From assembly GCA_003153295.1 (NCBI GenBank), contig PLXY01000006.1, positions 62,001 to 126,000 on the forward strand: DNA of 64,000 nt. The letters are read 5' to 3'. This DNA comes from Parachlamydiales bacterium. GTDB lineage: Bacteria; Chlamydiota; Chlamydiia; Chlamydiales; Rhabdochlamydiaceae. This document shows positions 33,009 to 41,797 of the stretch, in pieces. Within the stretch, counting starts at the first letter, position 1; each line of letters starts with the position of its first letter. The notes below the pieces were generated by a model. The model was given only the letters and a program-made list of their open reading frames with translations, was not told the origin of the DNA and did no database searches. Made by a program: the position numbers and the translations under genes.

Positions 33009-33287
33009 ATGCAAGAAAAAAAGTTCAAACTTCATTATCAAGGCTCTATGTTTTGGCTGATCTTCTGGGTTATCTGCTGCTTCCCTGTTGCTTTAGCGCT
33101 AGTGCTCACAGGAAGTACTTTTAAAGTAAATCAGACAACTTTTAAATTTAAATACGACGCTTCTAGATTTTGGCTCTGTTTTTGGGTGCTGGTCTGTTTC
33201 CCCATTGCGATTGTGCTGCTGTTTCTCAATGGATTCTCCGCTCGGACTGAAAAGGCTCCAGACGCATCTCAACCACTATTATTCTAA
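33009..33287 (+). CDS. Small two-helix membrane protein with internal duplication
   Basis: The 92-aa product is a tandem of two similar units. FKLHYQGSMFWLIFWVICCF is matched by FKFKYDASRFWLCFWVLVCF, each followed by P(V/I)A(L/I) and a hydrophobic stretch. Each unit has one membrane helix, so it spans twice. No family was recognised. It stands alone upstream of the cold-shock gene. Confidence 0.7.
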   Translation: MQEKKFKLHYQGSMFWLIFWVICCFPVALALVLTGSTFKVNQTTFKFKYDASRFWLCFWVLVCFPIAIVLLFLNGFSARTEKAPDASQPLLF

Positions 33288-33356
33288 AAATCGCTAGAAA
33301 ATAAGTAAAAAAATAACAGAACAGGTATAGTAGTTCTCTTTACGCCCACTTGGGAT

Positions 33357-33370
33357 CTGTTTTAAAACAG
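33357..33370. promoter_or_regulatory. 14-bp perfect palindrome upstream of csp
   Basis: CTGTTTTAAAACAG lies about 85 bp upstream of the cold-shock start. It could be a protein-binding site or part of a structured leader. The region 33288-33452 shows no gene. Confidence 0.3.
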
Positions 33371-33452
33371 AAAGAGGGAGGTGTAAAAAAATGTTATGCT
33401 TTAAAAATACAAAATTTTTAGAGAAATAACCAAAAATAAACGAGGAAATATC

Positions 33453-33659
33453 GTGTCAAAAGCTACAGGTACTATTAAGTTTTTCAACGCACAAAAAGGT
33501 TTTGGATTCATCACACCTGAAAACGGTGGCAAAGATCTCTTTTTCCACACCAACAACGTTAAAGGCGATGCTCATTCGTTGCGTGAAGGACAAAAAGTTT
33601 CATTTGTCGAAGGCCCTGGACGTAAAGGCCCTGAAGCGACTGAAGTCACAGTTGCGTAA
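33453..33659 (+). CDS. cspA: Cold-shock domain protein
   Basis: The 68-aa CSD protein has RNP1 (KGFGFI), RNP2 (DLFFH) and the standard opening ATGTIKFFNAQKGFG. It is expected to bind single-stranded RNA or DNA and act as an RNA chaperone. The start is a GTG at 33453 with GAGGA about 7 bp upstream. A 160-bp leader precedes it. It is followed by an intrinsic-terminator-like hairpin. Confidence 0.96.
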   Translation: MSKATGTIKFFNAQKGFGFITPENGGKDLFFHTNNVKGDAHSLREGQKVSFVEGPGRKGPEATEVTVA

Positions 33660-33684
33660 TCAGTTCGATTTCTACTGATGATAA

Positions 33685-33719
33685 GAGGGGAGTGCTACCT
33701 GTTCTCCCCTCATCTTTCA
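33685..33719 (+). terminator. Intrinsic terminator of csp
   Basis: GAGGGGAG (33685-33692) pairs with CTCCCCTC (33704-33711) around an 11-nt loop. It is followed by ATCTTTCATT, a moderate U-rich tail. Confidence 0.6.
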
Positions 33720-33733
33720 TTCTTGCTATTCAT

Positions 33734-33760
33734 TTTTTAGAGCTAATTGCGCTCTAAAAA
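33734..33760. terminator. Second hairpin downstream of csp
   Basis: TTTTTAGAGC-TAATTGC-GCTCTAAAAA is a perfect 10-bp stem. It may act as a backup or bidirectional terminator. Confidence 0.4.
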
Positions 33761-33879
33761 TAGTCGATTGCTAAAAAATAAACTTGCAGAGATTCTGGAA
33801 ACCTTTTAAATCAGCTATTAGAAGACATGGAAATATACGGAATGTTTTTTCCATCTTAAAAAAGGAAAAGAGACAAGTT

Positions 33880-34155
33880 ATGGCAACAAAGAAAAAAGCA
33901 AAAACTAAAAGAAAATCAGGTTTGACACAAACAACCTATTCATTATCTCCCGAGCTCCAAGAAATCGTCGGAGCAAAAAAATTGACTCGTCCACAAGTTG
34001 TAAAACAACTTTGGGTTTACATCAAAAAACATAAACTCCAAGACTCAAAAAACCGCCGCATGATCAATCCAGACAAAAAACTGTCTGAAGTGATTGGAAA
34101 AAAATCGGTTGATATGCTCAAGCTCGCCGGATTGCTCAGCAAGCACATCAAGTAG
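33880..34155 (+). CDS. Free-standing SWIB-domain protein
   Basis: The 91-aa protein has a short basic N-terminal tail (MATKKKAKTKRKSG) followed by one complete SWIB/MDM2 domain: YSLSPELQEIVG, LTRPQVVKQLWVYIKKHKLQD, NRRMINPDKKLSEVIG and LAGLLSKHI. Small stand-alone SWIB proteins are characteristic of Chlamydiota, where a chromatin-associated role has been proposed. The ATG at 33880 is preferred over an upstream TTG-initiated extension (33784) with no domain sequence. A hairpin follows at 34175-34194. Confidence 0.93.
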   Translation: MATKKKAKTKRKSGLTQTTYSLSPELQEIVGAKKLTRPQVVKQLWVYIKKHKLQDSKNRRMINPDKKLSEVIGKKSVDMLKLAGLLSKHIK

Positions 34156-34174
34156 TTCTCTTGTTTATCTTTAG

Positions 34175-34200
34175 GCGCATCCTTTAGGGTGCGCTGATTT
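34175..34200 (+). terminator. Intrinsic terminator of the SWIB gene
   Basis: GCGCATCC (34175-34182) pairs with GGGTGCGC (34187-34194) with one G-T pair around TTTA, then TGATTTT. Confidence 0.55.
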
Positions 34201-34254
34201 TCACAAACCAACGATCGACTTAAAGACTCTCATCTATAATAATTTGAAATTTAT

Positions 34255-35694
34255 ATGGTCAAGGTTCTAGTCAGCGGTGCGACGGGATTTGTAGGAAAAA
34301 GGTTAATCCTGCACCTCCTAGAGCAAGGGCATGAAATCTATGCCTTATGCCGTATAAAAGGAACTAAGCCTTTTTCGGAAGACAAACACAACCTTCATTA
34401 TATTTGGGGTGATCTAAGAAATCCTGCAACGCTGCAAAATACTCCTGCAGATATCGAGGCTGCATATTATCTAGTTCATTCAATGGCAGAAATCGTCAGC
34501 GATTTATCCCAAATCGAGATAGAAGTTGCTAAGCAATTTATTATGGGATTAAAGCATACCCGGGTCCAACAGATTATTTATTTGGGAGGAATCATCAATG
34601 ATGAAGCCCACCTATCACCTCATCTTAAATCAAGGTTACGGGTTGAGCAGATCCTGAATGAGAGCGGAGTTAACATCACGATATTGCGTGCCAGCATCAT
34701 TGTCGGTTCAGGAAGTGCTTCTTTTGAAATTATCCGCGACTTATGCGAAAAACTTCTTTTTATGATCGCGCCGCGATGGGTCAATACTCCTTGTCAACCC
34801 ATTGCTATTCGAGATGTTATTTTTTACCTCACTCAAGTACTTCTTAACAAGGCGTGTTATAATCAAACCTTTGATATAGGAGGGCCGGAGATATTAAATT
34901 TCAAAGACCTTTTGCTTCAGTACGCAAAATTTAGGCATTTGAAAAGGTTTGTATTCTGTGTTCCCGTTTTAACTCCTCGTTTATCCAGCCTCTGGCTGGT
35001 TTTTATTACCTCTGTGCGTTTTTCGCTGTGTTATTATTTAGTGGAAAGCATGAAGATCAGCTCTGTTCAAAGGCTGGATGGAATTAAGAGGATCATTCCT
35101 CATGATTGCATAACATTTTCACAAGCTTTGGAACTGGCTTTCCAAAAGATTGCGCAGAATGAAGTTATCTCTACGTGGATGGATTCTTGGGATATTAAAG
35201 ATATAGATCCTAATCTAGAAAAATATGTCGAAGTTCCCAAAGACGGATGTCTCCAAGATGTGAGAAAAGTTTTGGTAAAAGATTCCAAAGAGGATACGGT
35301 TGCACGTATTTGGCGCATTGGAGGACAAACAGGCTATTATTCGGTGAATTGGGCTTGGAAATTCAGAGGATTGATTGATAAAATGATCGGAGGCGTCGGT
35401 CTTAATCGAGGAAGAAGGCATCCAACAGAAATTCAAGTGTCTGACTCGATAGATTTTTGGAGAGTCTTGCTTGCGGATAAAAAACAAGGCCATCTAATCT
35501 TTCTATCGGGGATGAAAGTCCCAGGAGAAGCTTGGCTGGAATTTAATTTAGAAAAAAAAGAAAACGGATGGGTTCTCATTCAAACCGCCACATTCCGCCC
35601 CAAAGGGATTTTAGGACGGCTCTACTGGTATATCCTTTACCCAATCCATCTGATTATTTTTCGAAATATGGCAAAATCTGTGGCAGGTTGGTAA
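34255..35694 (+). CDS. NAD-dependent epimerase/SDR with C-terminal DUF2867 domain
   Basis: The 479-aa fusion has an N-terminal atypical SDR with VLVSGATGFVGKRLILHLL (NAD site) and YYLVHSMAE. The C-terminal DUF2867-like region runs from about residue 330, with RIWRIGGQTGYYSVNWAW, DKMIGGVGLNRGRRHP and GRLYWYILYPIHLIIF. This two-domain layout is known from YbjT-like proteins, where SDR reductase activity is unassigned. The last segment is hydrophobic and may touch the membrane. It is followed 2 bp later by an outer-membrane gene. Confidence 0.88.
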   Translation: MVKVLVSGATGFVGKRLILHLLEQGHEIYALCRIKGTKPFSEDKHNLHYIWGDLRNPATLQNTPADIEAAYYLVHSMAEIVSDLSQIEIEVAKQFIMGLKHTRVQQIIYLGGIINDEAHLSPHLKSRLRVEQILNESGVNITILRASIIVGSGSASFEIIRDLCEKLLFMIAPRWVNTPCQPIAIRDVIFYLTQVLLNKACYNQTFDIGGPEILNFKDLLLQYAKFRHLKRFVFCVPVLTPRLSSLWLVFITSVRFSLCYYLVESMKISSVQRLDGIKRIIPHDCITFSQALELAFQKIAQNEVISTWMDSWDIKDIDPNLEKYVEVPKDGCLQDVRKVLVKDSKEDTVARIWRIGGQTGYYSVNWAWKFRGLIDKMIGGVGLNRGRRHPTEIQVSDSIDFWRVLLADKKQGHLIFLSGMKVPGEAWLEFNLEKKENGWVLIQTATFRPKGILGRLYWYILYPIHLIIFRNMAKSVAGW

Positions 35695-35696
35695 CG

Positions 35697-36692
35697 ATGA
35701 AAATTAAGTCTCAGGGGCTCATTTTAACCACCCTAATACTTGTCTGGTCATTTCCCATAATGGCCGACGAAGAGGCCACAAGAGTAGAAAGTCTGCCAAC
35801 AGCCTTTACGCCATGGTTCACAGGACCCTTGATCGCTCCTTCGGGTTATACGGTTAAGGCAGGCGATTTTAATATTGAGCCTTATCTCTATTTCTATGTC
35901 TATAATGGAAGTTATGATCAACATTGGAAACCTCATTCGACGCCTAATTTTTACTCGACTAGATTCCAAGTGCAGGCAAAGATGGGGATCGTTCAAGGTT
36001 TGGATTTTCATATCTATCCGCAGGCTTTCTATAATGAAACGCAGGGGCATCACTATGCTAATATAGGTGATTTGCCCTTAGGCTTTAGCATTCAGCTTTT
36101 GAGAAGCGGGATCGATAAAGCATGGCCGGCTATAAAGCTTACACTAAGAGCTAGTGTTCCGATTGGTAAATATCAACATTTGCACGCAGAAAAATTAAAA
36201 ACGGATGCAATCGGATCAGGCTCTTGGGCCCCTGCTGTATCGCTGGTTTTTTCCAAACTATACCATACATCCGAAAGGCACTATCTAGATACCCGCCTTG
36301 TCTTTAATTATCAGTTTGGCACTCCAGTGCATGTGAAGGGATTCAATTCCTATGGAGGTGGTCCCCGCACAAGAGGGACTGTGCATCCGGGGAATAATTT
36401 GTTTATCGATGGCTCCATTCAGTACAACATGTCACAACGGTGGGTAGTGGCTTGCGATCTTTACTATATACATTACAATAGAAACAAGTTTTCAGGTAAA
36501 GCGGGCACTGATTCCTTCGGAGCGCCTAATGTAAATACGGGTCCTTCAGGTGAGCAATTGAGTCTAGCGCCTGCGATAGAATACAACTGGAGTAAAAATC
36601 TGGGTTTGATTGGCGGCGTCTGGTTTACATTGGCAGGTAGAAACACCAGCCGTTTTGTGACGGGCGTGGTTGCTCTAAATATTCATATTTGA
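35697..36692 (+). CDS. Outer-membrane barrel protein, phenol-MetA-type-like
   Basis: The 331-aa product has a signal peptide (ILTTLILVWSFPIMADE) and beta-strands with turns such as YNGSYDQHW, SVPIGKYQHL and GSWAPAVSL. The end, GVVALNIHI, is C-terminal strand-like. It resembles the putative 'MetA pathway of phenol degradation' barrel family. I chose the ATG at 35697, just after the SDR-DUF2867 stop at 35694; a longer frame to 35568 overlaps that gene and lacks a signal peptide. Function is inferred as transport or adhesion. Confidence 0.68.
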   Translation: MKIKSQGLILTTLILVWSFPIMADEEATRVESLPTAFTPWFTGPLIAPSGYTVKAGDFNIEPYLYFYVYNGSYDQHWKPHSTPNFYSTRFQVQAKMGIVQGLDFHIYPQAFYNETQGHHYANIGDLPLGFSIQLLRSGIDKAWPAIKLTLRASVPIGKYQHLHAEKLKTDAIGSGSWAPAVSLVFSKLYHTSERHYLDTRLVFNYQFGTPVHVKGFNSYGGGPRTRGTVHPGNNLFIDGSIQYNMSQRWVVACDLYYIHYNRNKFSGKAGTDSFGAPNVNTGPSGEQLSLAPAIEYNWSKNLGLIGGVWFTLAGRNTSRFVTGVVALNIHI

Positions 36693-38248
36693 TTTTTTTT
36701 AGTTGATTGAGAGGATAGATTGGCAATAGCAGGTCCGTTCAAGACCTTTCCACATCCATCAAAGCGAGAGCCATGGCACGGACAATCCCAGCTTTTTTCA
36801 GCACTATTCCATCGGACACAACCCCCGAGATGAGGGCAGAAAGCTGAATTAATATGAATTTTGTTTTTTTCATCTTTATAAACGGCAATTTTTTTTAAAC
36901 CTTTGCGTAAAATAATTCCTTGTGCGGGAGTTAACGCTTCTATCTGCGTCATTTCCCCTGGCGTAAACCAATCCTTGTACTGCACAGCTACATTTAAATT
37001 TTCCTGAAGGAAATTAAAAGCGGTCACGAGTGTTTTACGAGAAGGCTCGTATAAATTTTTCCAGGGATGATTTTTTCCTGCGATGAGCTCGGGAATCATG
37101 AGGGCTGCAATAGTTCCATGCGTTATTCCATTTCCAGAATCGCCTGTAACAATATAGATGTTTTTATCTCCAGGATTATGGCCAATAAAGGCCAAGGAGT
37201 CAACAGGCTCAAAAATTTGTCCTGACCACTGATATTCAACATTTTTCATCATAGGAAAGCGCAGGCGTGCCCATTCTTCTATATCGCCATATCTGGCCTT
37301 AGCTTGAGAATCTTGACCGGTCTTATGATCTTCTCCACCCACAATGAGCCAATCTAAGTTTTTCGATAAATGTTTTTGTATACGGACATAGTGGTAAGGA
37401 TCGTCTGTATCCCAATAGAGTCCTGGGGGGACAGACCCTTTTGGTATAGAAGCAGCAATCACATAGGTGCGGTAAGGAGCTTGTTTTGTATGAATGTAAA
37501 ATCGATCATTAATGGGAGTAAACGTTGCCACAATGACAGATTGTGATTGAATATTAGCCCCTGATTCAGTCTTAACTACGCAAGGTGATCCATCTTCAAA
37601 ATGATTCACGTGCGTATGATTGAAAATCTTTACCCCATATTTTAAAAGAGCTTTGGTGAGACCTTGCAGGTATTTGAGAATGTGAAATTGAGCTTGCCTA
37701 GGAAAATGCAAGCACATTCCGGTATCAAAAGATGAAAGGGGAGCCCGAGCCATTTTATTAATTTTCTTGCCTGCCCTTTCGATGGCAAGAAATTCTTTTT
37801 CTAAAATTTCTGAAGATTGGTTAGGAGGAGCGAATAAATAACCATCAACTCTTTCAAAATCACAATCGATTTTTTCTTCTTGAACGATTTTTTCTATATA
37901 ATCAACAGCGGTATAATGACTTTCTGCAGCTAGCCGAGAACCTTCCCTACCAAAAAATCTTTCCAGATTAAAGTAGCGATCATCCAACGTCCATGTTAGG
38001 TGAGCGGTGGTACGTGCGGACTGACCTCCTCCGATGACTCCTTGTTCCAATACGACGACAGATTTTCCTTGTTTGGCTAGGGTATAAGCACAGGTTAGGC
38101 CTGCAATTCCAGCTCCCACAATACAGACATCACAAATCATGTTGGTTTCTAAAGCAGGAAAAGAAGGAAGTTGAACTTCCATCCACAGGGATTGACTGTA
38201 TCCAGAGTTATTATTCAGAGGCCCTGCATCATCAAGCGGTTGTTTCAT
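36683..38248 (-). CDS. FAD-dependent oxidase with C-terminal Rieske [2Fe-2S] domain
   Basis: The 521-aa fusion starts with a DAO-type FAD domain (VCIVGAGIAGLTCAYTLAKQ, then ARTTAHLTW; late VTGDSGNGITHG). It ends in a Rieske domain: FCPHLGG and WDCPCHGSRFDGCG supply the Cys-His pairs of the iron-sulfur cluster. This is a known DAO-Rieske architecture. The substrate is unknown. The gene overlaps its upstream neighbour by four bases and the convergent barrel gene by ten. Confidence 0.92.
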   Translation of the reverse strand: MKQPLDDAGPLNNNSGYSQSLWMEVQLPSFPALETNMICDVCIVGAGIAGLTCAYTLAKQGKSVVVLEQGVIGGGQSARTTAHLTWTLDDRYFNLERFFGREGSRLAAESHYTAVDYIEKIVQEEKIDCDFERVDGYLFAPPNQSSEILEKEFLAIERAGKKINKMARAPLSSFDTGMCLHFPRQAQFHILKYLQGLTKALLKYGVKIFNHTHVNHFEDGSPCVVKTESGANIQSQSVIVATFTPINDRFYIHTKQAPYRTYVIAASIPKGSVPPGLYWDTDDPYHYVRIQKHLSKNLDWLIVGGEDHKTGQDSQAKARYGDIEEWARLRFPMMKNVEYQWSGQIFEPVDSLAFIGHNPGDKNIYIVTGDSGNGITHGTIAALMIPELIAGKNHPWKNLYEPSRKTLVTAFNFLQENLNVAVQYKDWFTPGEMTQIEALTPAQGIILRKGLKKIAVYKDEKNKIHINSAFCPHLGGCVRWNSAEKSWDCPCHGSRFDGCGKVLNGPAIANLSSQSTKKNQI

Positions 38249-38544
38249 TTTCTTTTTTTTCTTTTTCTAGGAACCAATGCCATGATGCACCCAGCTACAA
38301 ATAGGACAATTCCGATGACTTGGGTTATCAAGGCTTTTGTATCATGATCAGGAACTTTTATTTGTGGCTTGCCGCCAAATAATTTTAGAAGGGGATTCCA
38401 TAGAGGATTATTGGTGAAAAAATGCTTCACATCGCTAGACAATCCTTTGGTTCTTGCAAACTCATTCATGGAGTGAACAGCTAAAATTATAAGAACAACT
38501 CCGAGTACGACGGATAGGCAGCCCATGATTTGACGGCGATTCAT
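38245..38544 (-). CDS. Small DUF3185-like membrane protein
   Basis: The 99-aa product has two membrane helices separated by a hydrophilic loop, and a basic tail (PRKRKKRK). The overall layout (helix, loop, helix plus R/K tail) resembles DUF3185-type proteins, but sequence similarity is only suggestive. A similar layout recurs at 53251-53529. It is upstream of, and overlaps, the FAD-Rieske gene. Confidence 0.6.
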   Translation of the reverse strand: MNRRQIMGCLSVVLGVVLIILAVHSMNEFARTKGLSSDVKHFFTNNPLWNPLLKLFGGKPQIKVPDHDTKALITQVIGIVLFVAGCIMALVPRKRKKRK

Positions 38545-38576
38545 AAATGATCTCCTTTTATTGATGAAATCTCACA

Positions 38577-40217
38577 TTAGTCTGCTGTTGAGGCGATAAT
38601 TTGGTTTGAGTTGTCTACCCAGGCAGGGGTAGAGGATTCTTGAGAAGGGATTGGCAAGTTCAATTTGTTATACCCCATCGCAGGTCCATACGTTTGAGTC
38701 TTAGTCCATCCTTTTCCATCCCAAAGCGATGCAAAGATATTTTCATTTTGATCCTGCCAGGAGACAACAGCCGTGCCGTTAGAAGCAATGGCGCTGTCAA
38801 AGGCATAGCCAATGCCAAAAGAATGCGCAGAACTCCAGGAGGTTCCATTCCAAATCATGGATGAAAGGCGAGCTTTAGAATCTTGCCATAATACAAAAGC
38901 ATTTCCATCGGAGGTAATGCCTTGATCCCAATAGATCGGTGTACTAAAGAGTTGGGGGTTACTCCAAGAATTGCCTGACCAAATAGATCCGTATTGAGCA
39001 TGGCTGGGGCTTTCCCAGCACGCAAAAGCATATCCCGTAGAAGAAAAGTTTAGTGTCACGTTGGGGGACGCGGCGGATCCCATGGTTTGAGAATTCCATG
39101 TAGAGCCATCCCAAGAAGCGGTATAGACATGGGCGCTTGAGTCTTGCCAGATGAGAGCCGCGGCATTAGAGGAGGTGAGGGTAACTCCCCAAACATAAGC
39201 CGCATGGTTGAAAGACCCAGGCGTGCTCCACTCCCTTGTATTCCATACTGAAGCGCAAAGGCTATCGTTTGGATCGAGCCAGGCAGCTGCAATATTTCCC
39301 GTAGGGGACAAGGCTGCGTACCATTGATTGAATGCAGCTTTACCTAGATAAGAAGAGGTATTCCAAGATGTTCCCGTCCAAACGGACAGATAAAGATTGT
39401 TATCTGGATCTTGCCATCCGGCAAGAGCTATTGCGTTAGAAGCAAGACTTATATTCCATGCGTTAGCAGCAGCAGTGCCAAAGTTTTCAGTGAGACTCCA
39501 GATTGTTCCATTCCAAATAGATGCCCAGAAATTATTTTGCCTGTCTTGCCAGGCTACAATGGCTTCCCCCGTTGGTGCTAAAGCGGTGTTCCAGTTGCTC
39601 ATTGCAGCTCCTGCAAAAGACTGGGCAGGAGTCCAAAAACTTCCATTCCAAAGGGAAGAAAGCAGGGTTTGATTTTGCCAAGTTAGCAGTGCATTTCCTG
39701 CTGAAGAAAATATAAGATTCCAATTAGAAGCTTTGCCAAAGGAGGGAAAGCTGTTCCAATTTTTTCCATCCCAAATGGATACATTGACATTCTGAGAGCT
39801 GTCTTGCCAGGCAATCATTCCCTTGCTGATCGAGATCAGTCCCATATTCCAAGTAGAAGAGATGCTTCCAAACGATTGACTGCTCCATGCCGACCCATTC
39901 CAAAGAGAGGCGTATAAAATTCCCTCACTTTGCCAAGAAGCTAAAGCGCTGCCGTCACTAGAGGTCATAAAAAGAGAGGGCGGCTTATTGCCTGAAGAAA
40001 GAGTCAGCGGCGCGCTCCATTTTCCTGCATTGCAAACCACTGTAAACCACGTCAAAGTCTTCTGATCCTGCCATGTGATCCAAAGATTTCTATTGGTATC
40101 CATTTGCGGTTGAAATGTTGCTGGGGCAACACTAGACGAGCCGGAGAGATCTTGAGACGTACCGGCTACGAGTAGAGAAGAGATAAAAAGGCAAAGGAGT
40201 GAAAAATAGAGCTGCAT
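38577..40217 (-). CDS. Exported WQD-repeat propeller-like protein
   Basis: The 546-aa product has a signal peptide (LYFSLLCLFISSLLVAG) and about ten repeats of roughly 45 residues. Each includes a W(Q/L)D core, a strand with (A/V)S(I/L)W(N/D)G and a W..(S/P).FG segment (AWQDSSQNVNVSIWDGKNWN, AWQDRQNNFWASIWNGTIWS, SWQDQNENIFASLWDG). This is expected to form a beta-propeller outside the cytosol. The start is 40217, because a longer frame to 40415 would overlap the divergent protease and lacks a signal peptide. No enzymatic motif is seen. Confidence 0.78.
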   Translation of the reverse strand: MQLYFSLLCLFISSLLVAGTSQDLSGSSSVAPATFQPQMDTNRNLWITWQDQKTLTWFTVVCNAGKWSAPLTLSSGNKPPSLFMTSSDGSALASWQSEGILYASLWNGSAWSSQSFGSISSTWNMGLISISKGMIAWQDSSQNVNVSIWDGKNWNSFPSFGKASNWNLIFSSAGNALLTWQNQTLLSSLWNGSFWTPAQSFAGAAMSNWNTALAPTGEAIVAWQDRQNNFWASIWNGTIWSLTENFGTAAANAWNISLASNAIALAGWQDPDNNLYLSVWTGTSWNTSSYLGKAAFNQWYAALSPTGNIAAAWLDPNDSLCASVWNTREWSTPGSFNHAAYVWGVTLTSSNAAALIWQDSSAHVYTASWDGSTWNSQTMGSAASPNVTLNFSSTGYAFACWESPSHAQYGSIWSGNSWSNPQLFSTPIYWDQGITSDGNAFVLWQDSKARLSSMIWNGTSWSSAHSFGIGYAFDSAIASNGTAVVSWQDQNENIFASLWDGKGWTKTQTYGPAMGYNKLNLPIPSQESSTPAWVDNSNQIIASTAD

Positions 40218-40291
40218 ATAAAAGATGATTTTAATAACCTGACCAGCAAATGTAAAGTAATTGCTTTGGCTCAAAGAGAGGAAATCATCAC

Positions 40292-41509
40292 ATGTTAGAA
40301 ATTTTTGCAGCGATAACAACACCAGAATGTGCAAACGTCGCCGTCCCGGAAGCCACCGAACAAGCGATACGCTATTACAACAGCGGCAATGTCCTTTGGA
40401 TTTTAGAACAAACATGGGGTTTGATTGTTCCTTTGCTTTTTCTTCTGTGGGGCTTAACGGGAAAGATGTCTCGATTTGCTCACCAATGGGGAAAGAAATG
40501 GTATTTTGTCATCGTCATTTATCTGGCAATGTTTCTGGCGATTTCTCAGCTTTTAAATTTTCCTCTCGATTTCTATGCGGGTTATCTCCGGCAGCATGAT
40601 TACGGTCTCTCAACTCAAAGTTTAGGCCGATGGTTTGAAAATTACGGCAAGGGATTGTTAGTCGCCTTCATCAGCGTTGCAGCATTCATTTGGGTCTTTT
40701 ACCTGCTTTTGAAAAAGAGTCCTCGCCGCTGGTGGTTCTATGGAAGCTTGGCCAGCATCGGGATCATGTTCATCATGATGTTTGTCCAGCCGATTTGGAT
40801 CGATCCGTTGTTTAATAAGTTTGGCCCCATGCAGGACAAGAAGCTGGAAGAGAAAATTTTAAATCTTGCCGCTAAGGCCGGTATCCAAGATGGACGGGTT
40901 TTTGAAGTTGATAAAAGCCAAGATACCAAAATGTTAAATGCCTACGTGATTGGCTTTGGTTCAACAAAAAGGATTGTGTTATGGGACACCACCATTAAGC
41001 AAATGTCTACAAATGAGATCCTCTTCGTCATGGGTCACGAAATGGGGCATTATATTTTGCATCACGTCTGGTGGGGCATGCTCTATTACGGAGCGCTCTC
41101 TTTTGTGATCTTTTATCTGACCTACAGATCGGCCAATTATCTGATGCACCGGTATCGACAGCGGTTTGGGTTTAATAACCTTTCCGATATCGCTTCTCTA
41201 CCGCTCCTCCTTCTCTTAATCTCCATTTTTGTCCTTCTAACCAGCCCACTCACCAATTATTTTACACGGTATGTTGAGCATGAGGCTGATCGTTTTGGAC
41301 TGGAGATCACGCAAAATAACAAAGCCGCCGCTGAAGCATTTATTGTTTTGCAGCAAGAAAATCTCGCGATTCCTCGTCCGGGTCCCATATTTAAAATATG
41401 GTGCAGCAGCCATCCGCCGCTAGGCGAGCGGATTGATTTTTGCAATAGCTACTGTCCTTGGAAGCGTAAGGAGCCATTGAAGTATTCCGAATATTTCCAG
41501 AATGAGTAA
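40292..41509 (+). CDS. M48-family (Ste24-like) membrane metalloprotease
   Basis: The 405-aa polytopic protein has the zinc motif HEMGH at 249-253 and the downstream Glu-containing segment VEHEADRFGLE. Several flanking membrane helices and the topology of CAAX-protease-like M48 enzymes are present. The family cleaves membrane-bound proteins, here at the inner membrane. A specific substrate is not known in Bacteria. It is divergent from the WQD-repeat gene and starts about 74 bp from it. Confidence 0.92.
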   Translation: MLEIFAAITTPECANVAVPEATEQAIRYYNSGNVLWILEQTWGLIVPLLFLLWGLTGKMSRFAHQWGKKWYFVIVIYLAMFLAISQLLNFPLDFYAGYLRQHDYGLSTQSLGRWFENYGKGLLVAFISVAAFIWVFYLLLKKSPRRWWFYGSLASIGIMFIMMFVQPIWIDPLFNKFGPMQDKKLEEKILNLAAKAGIQDGRVFEVDKSQDTKMLNAYVIGFGSTKRIVLWDTTIKQMSTNEILFVMGHEMGHYILHHVWWGMLYYGALSFVIFYLTYRSANYLMHRYRQRFGFNNLSDIASLPLLLLLISIFVLLTSPLTNYFTRYVEHEADRFGLEITQNNKAAAEAFIVLQQENLAIPRPGPIFKIWCSSHPPLGERIDFCNSYCPWKRKEPLKYSEYFQNE

Positions 41510-41518
41510 GAACCTTAG

Positions 41519-41722
41519 CTACTTTTTTCTGGGACAGCTATTTTTGCCTAAGATCTGGTAGAGAATGCACCAGCTCATGAACGCTTCAAAGAGTGTGAAA
41601 AGAGCGAGTATTAACGCAATCCAACTCATCTGCCAATAGGCGTAGCCCAACAAAAGAATGCCGATGGTCAATCTCAGCAGACGGTCAGGAGTCCCGATAT
41701 TTTTCTTAAAACCCTTCATCAT
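41519..41722 (-). CDS. Small DUF2892 membrane protein
   Basis: The 67-aa product carries the DUF2892 pattern (KNIGTPDRLLRLTIGILLLGYAY, then a second helix and CILYQILGKNSC). Two membrane helices span it. Related domains are linked to rhodanese proteins such as YgaP, but no rhodanese is nearby. It lies 10 bp from the convergent M48 gene. Confidence 0.82.
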   Translation of the reverse strand: MMKGFKKNIGTPDRLLRLTIGILLLGYAYWQMSWIALILALFTLFEAFMSWCILYQILGKNSCPRKK

Positions 41723-41747
41723 TTCAAGATGATTCTTTAAATAATTA

Positions 41748-41776
41748 TTGACAAGTTTTTACAAGATGAAAATAGT
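41748..41776 (+). promoter_or_regulatory. Possible promoter of the first DUF2147 gene
   Basis: TTGACA (41748-41753) is followed after 17 bp by AATAGT (41771-41776), a weak -10. The start codon is at 41798. Confidence 0.4.
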
Positions 41777-41797
41777 CAAAATAAAGAAGGTACCCTA

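Noticed and set aside
40218-40415. N-terminal extension of the WQD-repeat gene
   Set aside because: It would overlap the divergent M48 gene and place a signal peptide inside the protein. The start at 40217 gives a normal signal peptide.
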